Source: Anaerolineales bacterium (lineage in GTDB: Bacteria; Chloroflexota; Anaerolineae; Anaerolineales; Villigracilaceae). From it: a stretch of 64,000 nucleotides of DNA. Every line of letters begins with the position of its first letter. The stretch's first letter is position 1. The translations under genes and the position numbers were made by a program. Positions 21,552-29,579 of the stretch are shown here, one piece after another. The notes under the pieces were generated by a model. The model was not told the DNA's origin, did no database searches, and worked only from the letters and a program-made list of their open reading frames with translations. Location of the stretch: NCBI GenBank assembly GCA_016934715.1, contig JAFGSI010000007.1, forward strand, positions 59,595-123,594. Direction: 5' to 3'.

Positions 21552-22925
21552 TTAAACCGGCAGCACGACCTGCGGCAGATCCTTGATCGCCTCGGCGATC
21601 GCTTCGGCAGGATGTTCGTAGTCCACCAGCTTCCCGGACAGGTAGGCCTCAAAGGCGCTCATGTCGAAGTGCCCGTGGCCGGACAGGTTGAAGACGATCA
21701 CCCGCTTCTCGCCCTTTTGCTTGGCATCCAGGGCCTCGTCGATGGCCGTCCGGATGGCGTGAGCCGACTCGGGCGCCGGGATGATCCCTTCGGAGCGGGC
21801 GAACTTGATCGCCGCTTCGAAGGTCGCCAGCTGCGGCACGGCGACGGCCTCGATCAATCCGGCGTCACATAAGGCCGACAGGCTGGGAGCCATGCCGTGA
21901 TACCGCAGGCCTCCGGCATGTATGCCAGCCGGGACGAAGGTGTGCCCGAGGGTGTGCATCTTGACGACCGGCGCCATCTTGGCCGTATCGCCATAGTCGA
22001 AGGTATAGGAACCCTTGGTGATCGAGGGAGTGGCGGTCGGTTCGACAGCCACCAGGCGGGTGCGCTGGCCGTCCTTGAGGTTCTGGCGCAGGAACGGGTA
22101 GGCCAGGCCGGCGAAATTCGAACCGCCACCCACGCAACCGATGACCACGTCGGGGTATTCCCCGGCCATGTCCATCTGCATGAGGGCCTCTTCCCCGATG
22201 ACCGTCTGGTGCATCAGGACGTGGTTGAGCACCGAGCCCAGGCTGTATTTCTTTACCCCGCCCGAAGTGGCGGCGACTTCGACCGCCTCGGAGATGGCGA
22301 TGCCCAGCGAACCGGGATTGTCGGGGTCCTTGGCCAGCAGGGCCTTGCCGTATTGGGTCCGGTCGGTCGGGCTGGCGTAGACCTTGGCCCCGAAGGTCTC
22401 CATGAAGACCCGCCGGTAGGGCTTCTGCTGGTATGAGATCTTGACCATGTAGACTTCCAGGTCCAGATCGAAGAAATTGCAGGCCATCGACAGGGCCGAG
22501 CCCCACTGCCCGGCGCCGGTCTCGGTCGTGATCGCCTTGGTCCCGGCTGCCTTGTTGTAATAGGCCTGGGCGATGGCCGTATTGGGTTTGTGGCTGCCGG
22601 CAGGGGAGACCGACTCGTTCTTGTAATAGATGTGCGCCGGCGTATCGAGCATCTTCTCCAGGCGGCGGGCCCGGATGAGCGGGGTCGGCCGGTAGAGCTT
22701 GTAGATCTCCCGAACCGGCTCGGGGATGTCAATGTAGGCCTCCGAACTGATCTCCTGCAGGATCAGTTCCATCGGGAAGAGCACCGACAGGAAGTCAGGG
22801 GTTACCGGCTCGAGGGTCTGCGGATGCAGAACCGGGGCAGGCGCCACCGGGCTGTCGGCCAGGATGTTGTACCAGGCTTTCGGCAGGTCAGATTCATTGA
22901 GGATGAAGCGGGTCTGGTCGGACAT
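21552..22925 (-). CDS. trpB: Tryptophan synthase beta chain, TrpB2 type
   Basis: 457 residues, the long TrpB2 form. PLP enzyme that condenses indole with serine to give tryptophan. K113 in SPAGSHKPNTA is the cofactor lysine, TTETGAGQWGSA is the phosphate/substrate loop, and GCVGGGSNFAG binds the PLP phosphate. The N-terminal extension before KLYRPTPLIRARRLE is typical of TrpB2 and not TrpB1. The ATG at 22925 has AGGAG upstream. No trpA is adjacent, as is common for TrpB2. It lies behind a tryptophan T-box and a 70-codon gene in the same transcript. Confidence 0.94.
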   Translation of the reverse strand: MSDQTRFILNESDLPKAWYNILADSPVAPAPVLHPQTLEPVTPDFLSVLFPMELILQEISSEAYIDIPEPVREIYKLYRPTPLIRARRLEKMLDTPAHIYYKNESVSPAGSHKPNTAIAQAYYNKAAGTKAITTETGAGQWGSALSMACNFFDLDLEVYMVKISYQQKPYRRVFMETFGAKVYASPTDRTQYGKALLAKDPDNPGSLGIAISEAVEVAATSGGVKKYSLGSVLNHVLMHQTVIGEEALMQMDMAGEYPDVVIGCVGGGSNFAGLAYPFLRQNLKDGQRTRLVAVEPTATPSITKGSYTFDYGDTAKMAPVVKMHTLGHTFVPAGIHAGGLRYHGMAPSLSALCDAGLIEAVAVPQLATFEAAIKFARSEGIIPAPESAHAIRTAIDEALDAKQKGEKRVIVFNLSGHGHFDMSAFEAYLSGKLVDYEHPAEAIAEAIKDLPQVVLPV

Positions 22926-23027
22926 GATGGATCTCCTTTTTGGATGAATGATTCGGTGTTGCATTGCTGAGGAACAGGGCCGGGGCTTGCACCCCCCCTT
23001 CCAGGCGGGTGGACAAGGGCGGCTGTC

Positions 23028-23240
23028 TCACGGGATCAGTGCCGGCGCAGCGGGCCCCGACCCGGACTCGGCCAGCCGTTCAGCGAAGACCTCCGCCGCC
23101 GGCCGTTCCAGCCGCTCGCTGCACAGTTCCCCGGGCCGGAGCTGCATGCCACCCAGGAAATATTCCTGCATGGGGAAAAGCCCTTCCCGTGGAGGTCTCC
23201 GGGGTTCCAGGACCACTTCGAGTTTGGGGATCGCTTCCAT
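23028..23240 (-). CDS. Unknown 70-residue protein between T-box and trpB
   Basis: I do not recognise this family. The protein starts MEAIPKLEVVLEPRRPP, contains FPMQEYFLGGMQLRP, and ends in a Gly/Pro/Ala tail; it is predicted soluble, with one Cys and no membrane segment. The ATG at 23240 follows the T-box terminator by 43 bases and has AAGGAG at 8 bases. It lies 102 bases before trpB, so tryptophan starvation should induce both. A small partner or regulator of TrpB2 or tryptophan uptake is conceivable but unproven. Confidence 0.65.
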   Translation of the reverse strand: MEAIPKLEVVLEPRRPPREGLFPMQEYFLGGMQLRPGELCSERLERPAAEVFAERLAESGSGPAAPALIP

Positions 23241-23281
23241 TTTTCCGTTCTCCTTTGACCTGCCTTGGACCTGCCGGGAAC

Positions 23282-23314
23282 AAAAAAGCGTCCGTCCACA
23301 TGGGACGGACGCTT
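23282..23314 (-). terminator. T-box intrinsic terminator
   Basis: Minus-strand stem AAGCGTCCGTCC/GGACGGACGCTT (23314-23303 with 23297-23286), 5-base loop, followed by a run of U. It sits just before the ribosome binding site of the 70-codon gene. Confidence 0.9.
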
Positions 23315-23354
23315 GGTCCGCGGTGCCACCCAAGTTAGGCCGCAATCCGTTTAC

Positions 23355-23380
23355 AAAAAACCCCGTGTTGATGCACGGGG
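23355..23380 (-). terminator. Second terminator-like hairpin inside the T-box leader
   Basis: CCCCGTG-6-CACGGGG (23380-23361) followed directly by six U on the minus strand. By position it is stem III of the T-box, which normally lacks a U-run. It could pause or stop polymerase before the antiterminator decision. Confidence 0.6.
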
Positions 23381-23616
23381 ATTACTTGCCAGCCTCACTC
23401 TTGTCGGATACGCTCTCGTCCGAGAGTTATATCCTGGCCCGATAACGGGGGCTCCCGGCGAGAGCTAGTCGGCGGTCGGCTGCCTTTCACCCTGCAACTC
23501 CGAGGTCCATTCTGCGCTACCGTACAGGCAGGATTTCCACCATCCACCTGCTCTCTGGGCCGCCGTGCGGCGCATACTCGTCCTCTTCGACGTCGTTCAA
23601 TATTATGTTGGGCCGA

Positions 23617-23644
23617 ATTATACGCACTTTGGCCGGGTTGTCAA
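23617..23644 (-). promoter_or_regulatory. Promoter of the T-box-trpB operon
   Basis: Minus-strand TTGACA (23644-23639), 16-base spacer, TATAAT (23622-23617): both hexamers match the consensus fully. Confidence 0.88.
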
Positions 23645-23733
23645 GACAATTTCCAGCCAATTTCCTGAAGGGTCCATTCGTCTACCTGCATGCACTCCAC
23701 CCGGGGCGGACCAACGAGTTGCCAGACTCAGGT

Positions 23734-23739
23734 TATAAT
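23734..23739 (+). promoter_or_regulatory. -10 element of a leaderless gene
   Basis: A perfect TATAAT ends 7 bases before the ATG at 23747. Transcription would begin at or within a base of the start codon, and there is no ribosome binding site, which points to a leaderless message for the HAD gene. Confidence 0.65.
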
Positions 23740-23746
23740 ACCTGCA

Positions 23747-24217
23747 ATGATCGAGCTTACCATCCCCGGGCGCGGCATCCTGCAGCTGCAGCACCTGGTG
23801 CTGGACGTCAATGGCACGCTGGCAGTGGACGGAGCCCTGCTCGATGGGGTGGCCAGGCGCATCTCGTCCTTGCGCGACCGGCTCGAGGTCCATTTGTTGA
23901 CTGCCGACACACACGGCCGCCAGGCCGAGATCGACCGTCAGTTGAATCGGCAGGCCGTGCGCATTCAGCCCGGAAACGAGGCCGCCCAGAAGGCCGCCTA
24001 TGTCCGCAGCCTGGGGGCCGAGACGGTAGCCGCCGTCGGCCAGGGCGCCAACGACGCCGGGATGCTGAAGGCCGCCGGGCTGGGCATCTGCATCTTCTCC
24101 CCCGAAGGCACCGCCGCGGCTGCCCTGCAGACTGCCGACCTGGTGGCCCCCGACATCTTCTCCGCCCTGGATCTGCTGGACAAACCCTTGCGCATCGTGG
24201 CGAGTTTACGAACATGA
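23747..24217 (+). CDS. HAD-family soluble P-type ATPase-like phosphatase
   Basis: 156 residues with the HAD phosphatase core but no cap domain. Motif I is DVNGT (usual DxDGT, so the acid/base Asp at +2 is Asn, as in the soluble P-type ATPase-like subgroup), motif II is the T in LLTADTHG, and motif IV is GQGANDAGML. It resembles the detached P domain of P-type ATPases. The Asn replacement suggests ATPase-like or weak phosphatase chemistry. Its stop overlaps the start of the DUF389 gene (ATGA), so the two probably work together. Confidence 0.8.
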   Translation: MIELTIPGRGILQLQHLVLDVNGTLAVDGALLDGVARRISSLRDRLEVHLLTADTHGRQAEIDRQLNRQAVRIQPGNEAAQKAAYVRSLGAETVAAVGQGANDAGMLKAAGLGICIFSPEGTAAAALQTADLVAPDIFSALDLLDKPLRIVASLRT

Positions 24218-25410
24218 GCCTCTCCGATAACCCCATCCCGCCTGAAGGCGCTTCTGTGGAGCGTGAACCGATCCGCCTGCCGCAGCCGGCCCGCCGGCGG
24301 CGCTCCCGCCGGTATATCATCTTTCCCGGTGACGACGAACGCGCCGAACTGCTCGGGCGCCTGGCCCGCCGGGCCTTCCCTTCCGTGGAATTCTTCCTCT
24401 TTTCCTTTCTCGGCGGCACCGTCCTGGGAGCCGCTTACCTGCTCGACGCCCAGAGCCTGCTCCTGCTGGGTGCCCTGCTGGCCCCGCTGATGACCCCCTG
24501 GGTCGGGCTGGCCCTGGGGACCATGACCGGCAACTGGCGGCTCTTCGGCCTGACCCTGGCCGGACTGCTGGTGGGGGGCCTGCTGGTCTTCGTCACCGGG
24601 TTCACCTCCGGGTTGGCGGCGCGCATCTGGATGCCCCTGCCGCTCTTCCAGGCCAACATCCACTCCCACCTGTGGTGGCCGAACCTGTTCGTCCTGGTCG
24701 TCGGGGCGGTGCTGCTGGTGATCTCCTTTGTCCGCTCGGAGGACAAGCCGATCCTGCCCAGCGTGATGGTGACCTATGAACTCTACCTGCCCTTGAGCGC
24801 GGCTGCCTTCGGCCTGGGCTCCGGAGCGGAGCGCATCTGGCCCGACGGCCTGCTGGTCTTCCTGGTCCACCTGGCCCTGGCGACCCTGGCCGGCGTGATC
24901 ACCTTCGCCATCCTGCATTTCCGCCCGTACCAGGCCAGCGGTTACCTCCTGGGGATCGGGGTCCTGCTCGCCACCCTGGCCGTACTGGTCATGCTGACCG
25001 GCCTGGCATCGTACCTCGTATACGGTCCCCCGCCCACCGCCACACCGACGATCATCCCGCTGCCATCGGTCACGCCCCTGCCCGAGGAACTGACCCCCTC
25101 CGCGACCCCCACCCGGACTCCGACCTCCACGTCGACCCTGCGCCCAACCCTCGCCCGCACCGACACTCCCCCACCGCAGGCCACGCCGGTCTACGCCCGC
25201 ATCTACTCCCCCACCGGAGGAGGGGCATTGATCCGCTCCGAACCCGGCGGCGGGACGGTGGTCCAGTCGTTGATCAACGACACGCTGGTCGAGGTGCTGC
25301 CAGAGACCCAGGAAGCCAATAATGCCACCTGGGTGCACATCCGCACGGCTGAGGGAGTCGAGGGCTGGATCCTGCTGAACGTGCTCATCACCGCCACGCC
25401 CTCCCCATAA
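24214..25410 (+). CDS. DUF389 membrane protein with extracytoplasmic SH3 domain
   Basis: 398 residues. After a basic N-terminus (RRRRSRR at about 28-34) come six or seven membrane helices of the DUF389 type, with the typical LLGALLAPLMTPWVGLALG stretch. A Thr/Pro-rich linker (about 275-330) leads to a C-terminal bacterial SH3-like domain (ALIRSEPGGGTVVQSLINDT, then EGVEGWILLNVL). SH3 domains of this kind often bind cell-wall material, so the protein may be a membrane anchor or channel that senses the envelope. It overlaps the HAD gene upstream. The function of DUF389 is unknown to me. Confidence 0.82.
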   Translation: MSLSDNPIPPEGASVEREPIRLPQPARRRRSRRYIIFPGDDERAELLGRLARRAFPSVEFFLFSFLGGTVLGAAYLLDAQSLLLLGALLAPLMTPWVGLALGTMTGNWRLFGLTLAGLLVGGLLVFVTGFTSGLAARIWMPLPLFQANIHSHLWWPNLFVLVVGAVLLVISFVRSEDKPILPSVMVTYELYLPLSAAAFGLGSGAERIWPDGLLVFLVHLALATLAGVITFAILHFRPYQASGYLLGIGVLLATLAVLVMLTGLASYLVYGPPPTATPTIIPLPSVTPLPEELTPSATPTRTPTSTSTLRPTLARTDTPPPQATPVYARIYSPTGGGALIRSEPGGGTVVQSLINDTLVEVLPETQEANNATWVHIRTAEGVEGWILLNVLITATPSP

Positions 25411-25486
25411 CCGCCCCTTCCCATCCGCACCGCAGGAGACCGTTGCAGGCCTCCTGCCAGATGCCAATTCATCCCGGAGAGAGTTC

Positions 25487-26947
25487 ATGACCATCCATTT
25501 TGGAACCGACGGCTGGAGAGCCGTCATCTCAGACACGTTTACCTTCGGCAATCTGCGCATGTTGACCCAGGCCATCGCCGATGCAGTCGCCTCGGAAGAC
25601 TGGACCAAGGCAGACAACGGTGATGCGCACCCCGACCCGCGCAAGGTGGTCGTCGGCTACGACACCCGCTTCCTGTCCGACCGCTATGCCGGCGAGGTGG
25701 CCCGCGTGCTGGTCGCCAACGGCTTCAGCGTCCACCTGGCGCAGGCTGACGCCCCGACCCCGGCGATCTCCTTCGCCGTCAAGAACCTGAACGCGGCCGC
25801 CGGGGTGATGATCACCGCCTCGCACAACGCCCCGCGCTACAACGGCGTCAAGCTCAAGGCCGCCTACGGCGGGTCGGCGCTCCCCGAGCAGTGTCACCGG
25901 GTGGAGGTCTACCTGAACGACAACGAGGAGCAGGCCCGGGGACCGAACCTGATGGACTTCGACCTGGCCCGTCAGCAGGGTCTGATCCAGAAGTTCAACC
26001 CCCTGCCGGCCTATCTTGACCACCTGCGCACCCTGATCGACTGCGACCTGATCGCCGACAACCCCCAGCGCTTCGTGGTCGACTCGATGCACGGCTCAGG
26101 ACGCGGGGTGATCAAGTCCTTCCTGCAGGGGACGGGCTGCGAGATCACCGAGGTGCGCGGCGAGATGAACCCCGGCTTCGGCAGCATCCACCCCGAGCCG
26201 ATCGCCAAGTACCTGGGCGCACTGTCCGGGGCGATCGGCACCGGGATGGGAGATTTCGGCGTGGCCACTGACGGCGACGGCGACCGGATCGGTGCCATGG
26301 ATGGGCACGGGAACTTCGTCGACCCGCACAAGATCATGGCCCTGGCACTGCGCTACCTGGTCGAGAAACGCGGCTGGAGCGGCGCGGTGGTGCGAACCGT
26401 CTCGACCACCCGCATGATCGACCGCTTGTGCCAGCGCTACGGCCTGACCCTCTACGAGACACCGGTCGGGTTCAATCACATCGCGGATTACATGATGACC
26501 CAGGACGTACTGCTGGGCGGTGAAGAGTCGGGCGGCATCTCGTTCAAAGGCCATCTCCCCGAGGGCGATGGCCCACTGATGGGCCTGCTGCTGGTCGAGA
26601 TCATCGCCGCGGCCCACCAATCACTCCACGCCCTGGTCGATGAGCTGCTGGCCGAGGTCGGGCCGGCATTCTACGAGCGCAGCGACCTGCGCCTGAGCCG
26701 CCCGGTGGCCAAGGCCGAGATGACCAGGCACCTGAGCGAGAACGCCCCGGCTGAGATCGGCGGACAGAAGGTCCTGGAAGTCAGCAACCGTGACGGGGTC
26801 AAGTACATCCTGGCTGACGATTCCTGGCTGCTCATCCGGCCCTCCGGTACCGAACCGGTGCTGCGGGTCTATGCCGAAGGTCGCAGCCAGGAGATGGTCA
26901 AGAACCTGCTCGGCTTCGGCGAGAAGGTCGCAGCCAGCGCCACGTAA
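25487..26947 (+). CDS. Phosphoglucomutase/phosphomannomutase family enzyme
   Basis: 486-residue alpha-D-phosphohexomutase. The phosphoserine loop is ITASHNAP, the Mg loop is DGDGDRIG, the sugar loop is GGEESGG and the phosphate loop is RPSGTEP, so all four catalytic regions are intact. It interconverts hexose 1- and 6-phosphates; glucose versus mannose preference cannot be told from sequence. FGTDGWRAVI at the N-terminus and the start at 25487 fit the family. It follows the DUF389 gene after 76 bases and is closed by a hairpin. A sugar phosphate isomerase near the right edge would share intermediates. Confidence 0.92.
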   Translation: MTIHFGTDGWRAVISDTFTFGNLRMLTQAIADAVASEDWTKADNGDAHPDPRKVVVGYDTRFLSDRYAGEVARVLVANGFSVHLAQADAPTPAISFAVKNLNAAAGVMITASHNAPRYNGVKLKAAYGGSALPEQCHRVEVYLNDNEEQARGPNLMDFDLARQQGLIQKFNPLPAYLDHLRTLIDCDLIADNPQRFVVDSMHGSGRGVIKSFLQGTGCEITEVRGEMNPGFGSIHPEPIAKYLGALSGAIGTGMGDFGVATDGDGDRIGAMDGHGNFVDPHKIMALALRYLVEKRGWSGAVVRTVSTTRMIDRLCQRYGLTLYETPVGFNHIADYMMTQDVLLGGEESGGISFKGHLPEGDGPLMGLLLVEIIAAAHQSLHALVDELLAEVGPAFYERSDLRLSRPVAKAEMTRHLSENAPAEIGGQKVLEVSNRDGVKYILADDSWLLIRPSGTEPVLRVYAEGRSQEMVKNLLGFGEKVAASAT

Positions 26948-26953
26948 TCCAGA

Positions 26954-26980
26954 AAGGCCGCGGGAAGTTGCCGCGGCCTT
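26954..26980 (+). terminator. Terminator after the phosphohexomutase gene
   Basis: AAGGCCGCGG (26954-26963) pairs with CCGCGGCCTT (26971-26980), 7-base loop, then CCGCTTTCCTT. The T tract is imperfect. Confidence 0.6.
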
Positions 26981-26995
26981 CCGCTTTCCTTCCCC

Positions 26996-27892
26996 ATGGC
27001 CAGACACCCATCCTACCCGCTCGCCATCCTGGAAGCCCTGATCGTCAACCTGGTCTGGGCCTCCTCTTTCATCTTCGTCAAGATCGCGTTGGACGATCTC
27101 GGCCCGTTGACCATCGGCGGCCTGCGCTACTTCCTGGGCTTCCTGGTCCTGCTGCCGTTCCTGCTGGGCAGGGGCCGCCCGCGATCCCTGAGCGCGCGCA
27201 CCTGGGGACGCCTGTTCCTGCTCGGCCTGTGCGCCTACACGCTCGGCAACGGGGCCACCTTTTGGGCACTGCAATACCTGTCCCCCACCACCGTCTCGTT
27301 CCTGATGGGCATGGTCACCCTGCTGATCCTGCTCGGCGGAGTGGTCTGGCTGCGGGAGGTCCCCTCCTGGCTGCAGACCGCCGGTATCGTGGCGACCCTG
27401 GCCGGGACGGGGCTGTTCTTCTCGACCGGCCTGCGCGCCGGGGAACCGCTCGGGATCGCGATCCTGTCCATCGGGCTGCTGGCTTTCACCCTGTTCGGGC
27501 TGCTCGGGCGGTCGGCAGCTCGCGACCGGGAAGTGGATACCCTGGCCCTGACCGCTGTCCCGTTGGCCTTTGGCGGCGGCCTGCTGCTGCTGATCGCCCT
27601 GCCGCTGGAGGGCCTGCCGCGCGCCTCCCCCGCGACCTGGGGGCTGGTGGCCTGGCTGGCGGTGGTCAATACCGCCCTGGGATACCTCCTTTACAATCAC
27701 GCCCTGCAGGTGCTGAACGCCTTCCAGATGAACGTCCTGCTGAATCTGTCCCCGATCTGGACCGCCCTGATGAGCGCCGGTCTGTTCGACGAGCACCTGA
27801 CCGGCGGACAGTGGGCCGGCATGCTGGCCGTCATCCTCGGGGTGGGGTTGGTCCAGCAGCGGCGCCAGGTCCCAGCCAAAGCAATCGAATAA
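26996..27892 (+). CDS. EamA-family (DMT) transporter
   Basis: 298 residues with about ten membrane helices arranged as two EamA repeats (about 10-140 and 150-290). Members of the drug/metabolite superfamily move amino acids, purines or other small metabolites, usually outward. Conserved features are NLVWASSFIFVKIAL in the first helix and LSPIWTALMSAGLFDEHLTGGQWAGMLAVILGV near the end of repeat two. The ATG at 26996 has no visible ribosome binding site and lies 15 bases after the preceding hairpin. No substrate is suggested by the neighbours. Confidence 0.88.
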   Translation: MARHPSYPLAILEALIVNLVWASSFIFVKIALDDLGPLTIGGLRYFLGFLVLLPFLLGRGRPRSLSARTWGRLFLLGLCAYTLGNGATFWALQYLSPTTVSFLMGMVTLLILLGGVVWLREVPSWLQTAGIVATLAGTGLFFSTGLRAGEPLGIAILSIGLLAFTLFGLLGRSAARDREVDTLALTAVPLAFGGGLLLLIALPLEGLPRASPATWGLVAWLAVVNTALGYLLYNHALQVLNAFQMNVLLNLSPIWTALMSAGLFDEHLTGGQWAGMLAVILGVGLVQQRRQVPAKAIE

Positions 27893-27922
27893 AAACGCGG
27901 GCCCCCGATCGGGGACCCGCGT
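27891..27922 (-). terminator. Terminator between convergent genes
   Basis: A long interrupted palindrome centred on CCCCGATCGGGG (27895-27922); read on the minus strand it ends in GCGTTTTTAT. It closes the LPDTG gene and probably also the transporter gene. Confidence 0.75.
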
Positions 27923-27940
27923 GTGGACGACATCGATCTC

Positions 27941-28492
27941 CTATTTGGCCGGCACGGCGCGCAACCGGCGGGCAAGCAGGATGACGGCCACCAGCACGAC
28001 CGCCGCGATGACCAGGAATTGCAGGTTGATGGTATCTCCAAAACCGGTATCCGGCAGGAGCGTACCCGTGGGCGTTAACTGAGCGATCGCCACCTGGGTT
28101 CGCAGGGCGGCCATGGTTGCGGTGAGCGGCAGGACGTCGGGGGTTGGCGTGCTGGTCGGCATGGCTACCACCGGTGTCGCTGTGGAGGTCGCTTCCAGCG
28201 TGGTCGTGGCTTCGAGGGTCGGCGTCCAGAGCTGGGCTTCGGAAGTAGCTGTCTGCCCGAGCGCAACAGCCTGATTGGTGGCGACGATAGCGGTCGCCGA
28301 GGCTTCCGCGTCGCTGATCCCCTGCCCCGGCAGGAGACCGGTGAAGTAAACAACTGCCAGGCAGATCAGGATCAGGAAAACCAGCCCCGCCATGATCCCA
28401 GCCACGATCAGGAAGGTGCGATTATTTGACTCTTCGGGCGGTAAACCGCCAGCATCATTCAGGTTGAAATCATTCCCTTCGTCTAGAGACAT
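27941..28492 (-). CDS. LPXTG-anchored, Thr-rich membrane protein
   Basis: 183 residues. A soluble N-terminus (1-25) is followed by a membrane helix (26-50), an Ala/Thr/Pro-rich extracytoplasmic stretch (55-140), the sortase-type motif LPDTG (146-150), a second hydrophobic helix and a basic tail RRLR. The C-terminus is a textbook LPXTG sorting signal, but the N-terminal helix lacks a clear signal peptidase site, so the product may stay doubly anchored. No sortase gene is in the window. It has its own extended -10 promoter and an AGGAGG site. I cannot assign a partner or function beyond surface anchoring. Confidence 0.75.
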   Translation of the reverse strand: MSLDEGNDFNLNDAGGLPPEESNNRTFLIVAGIMAGLVFLILICLAVVYFTGLLPGQGISDAEASATAIVATNQAVALGQTATSEAQLWTPTLEATTTLEATSTATPVVAMPTSTPTPDVLPLTATMAALRTQVAIAQLTPTGTLLPDTGFGDTINLQFLVIAAVVLVAVILLARRLRAVPAK

Positions 28493-28510
28493 CGCTTCCT
28501 CCTCGCTCGA

Positions 28511-28519
28511 ATTATATCA
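28511..28519 (-). promoter_or_regulatory. Extended -10 promoter of the LPDTG gene
   Basis: Minus-strand TGATATAAT overlaps the stop codon of the upstream barrel-domain gene. No good -35 is visible, as is common for TGn extended -10 promoters. GAGGAGG follows before the ATG at 28492. Confidence 0.6.
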
Positions 28520-29572
28520 TCCCACAACCTCAAGATTGGCTAGTGGGACCAGGATTTGTTCACCATTTTCCAGCTTGACCTGGGCGGCCGGGACACGCAC
28601 GCCGCTGGGCAGGCTGGTCAGGCCGGGCTGCAGGGTCAGCAGGGTTCCGATCTCACCGAGGTGGGGCTGGCGGCACAGGCGCACATGCTGATCGGGAGCA
28701 AAGACTTCCGAGTCACGCGGGGCAGGCGGATCCTGGGTCGACGGCAGAGGGATGAACACCTCCGGCCGGGTACCCTTGTGGCGGTCATAGGACACGGCCG
28801 CCAGCGTGGTCTCGCGCTTGGAGTTGGTCGTCAGGAGCTTGTAGGCCACATTGTTCATTGGGCGCTGGCCGAACCCATCGATGACCAGGATCGGAAAAGG
28901 AGCCTGCTGCGCCAAAGGGATCAGTGCCGGAGCCAGACTCGCCAATAGCAGGCCGCGGATCGGCAGTTCGGCGCCCGTCCGGATGACACGCGCATCCCCG
29001 CAGTAACCGGCCAGCAGCACCGAGCCGCGCAGGCTGACGTCGACCCGGCTGGCCTCCAGGGTCTCATCGGGCTGGCTCAGGATGGGCAGCATCAGTCCAG
29101 TGTCGAGGCGGCCATTCCCCCACACCCCCTGCACCAGGGCTCCCCGGAAGGTGATCTCGGCCCCCCGTTCGGGGATCAGGCGGGTCACCACCCCCGGCAT
29201 GCCAGCCTGCAATTCATACAGGCTCTCGCCTACCTCGATCAGCACCTGGCCGCCGCCCGATAGCATCACCCGCCCGTCGGCCGGGGATTTCAGGATCTGC
29301 GGCATCAGCCCCGTACTGTGGGCAATGGTTTGATTGACCGTCACCCGGTCCCCAGATTTGACCTGGATCATCGCCTCGACCGCCTCGGCCGGGAGGCGGA
29401 ACGCGCGCGCCACGTCCAGGAGCACGTGCTTCTGCCCGATGGTCGTTTCGGCGATCACGTCGGTGGGGCCGACCTTCTGGTCCATGCGGGCGATCAGCCG
29501 CCCGGGGGTCGGCAGCAGGCGTTCCCGGCAGACGGTCGTCAGGGGCAGGATGTGGGTTACCGGTGCGAGCAT
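28517..29572 (-). CDS. Barrel-domain protein next to MutL-type ATPase, unknown role
   Basis: 351 residues, unrecognised. The N-terminal third has a barrel-sandwich pattern (KSPADGRVMLSGGGQVLIEVGE, like lipoyl or RnfC N-terminal folds), the middle (about 210-260) has GLLLASLAPALIPLAQQAPFPILVIDGFG, and the last 60 residues look like a KOW/SH3-type barrel (GEIGTLLTLQPGL, ILVPLANLEVVG). No membrane helix or signal peptide is evident. It starts 7 bases after the MutL-type gene and ends the tightly packed cluster, so it likely acts with that ATPase. Confidence 0.7.
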   Translation of the reverse strand: MLAPVTHILPLTTVCRERLLPTPGRLIARMDQKVGPTDVIAETTIGQKHVLLDVARAFRLPAEAVEAMIQVKSGDRVTVNQTIAHSTGLMPQILKSPADGRVMLSGGGQVLIEVGESLYELQAGMPGVVTRLIPERGAEITFRGALVQGVWGNGRLDTGLMLPILSQPDETLEASRVDVSLRGSVLLAGYCGDARVIRTGAELPIRGLLLASLAPALIPLAQQAPFPILVIDGFGQRPMNNVAYKLLTTNSKRETTLAAVSYDRHKGTRPEVFIPLPSTQDPPAPRDSEVFAPDQHVRLCRQPHLGEIGTLLTLQPGLTSLPSGVRVPAAQVKLENGEQILVPLANLEVVG

Positions 29573-29579
29573 GCGAATC

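Larger units (their letters stand above)
23281..23616 (-). ncRNA. Tryptophan T-box riboswitch upstream of trpB
   Basis: The leader carries the T-box consensus GGGTGGCACCGCGG (23331-23318). Upstream, the specifier loop reads GAA-UGG-ACC with the tryptophan codon at 23509-23507. The UGGC bulge in the T-box matches the GCCA end expected of bacterial tRNA-Trp, a second sign of tryptophan specificity. A 12-bp terminator with a U-run (23314-23282) competes with the antiterminator. Uncharged tRNA-Trp should stabilise the antiterminator and switch on the 70-codon gene and trpB. Confidence 0.93.
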
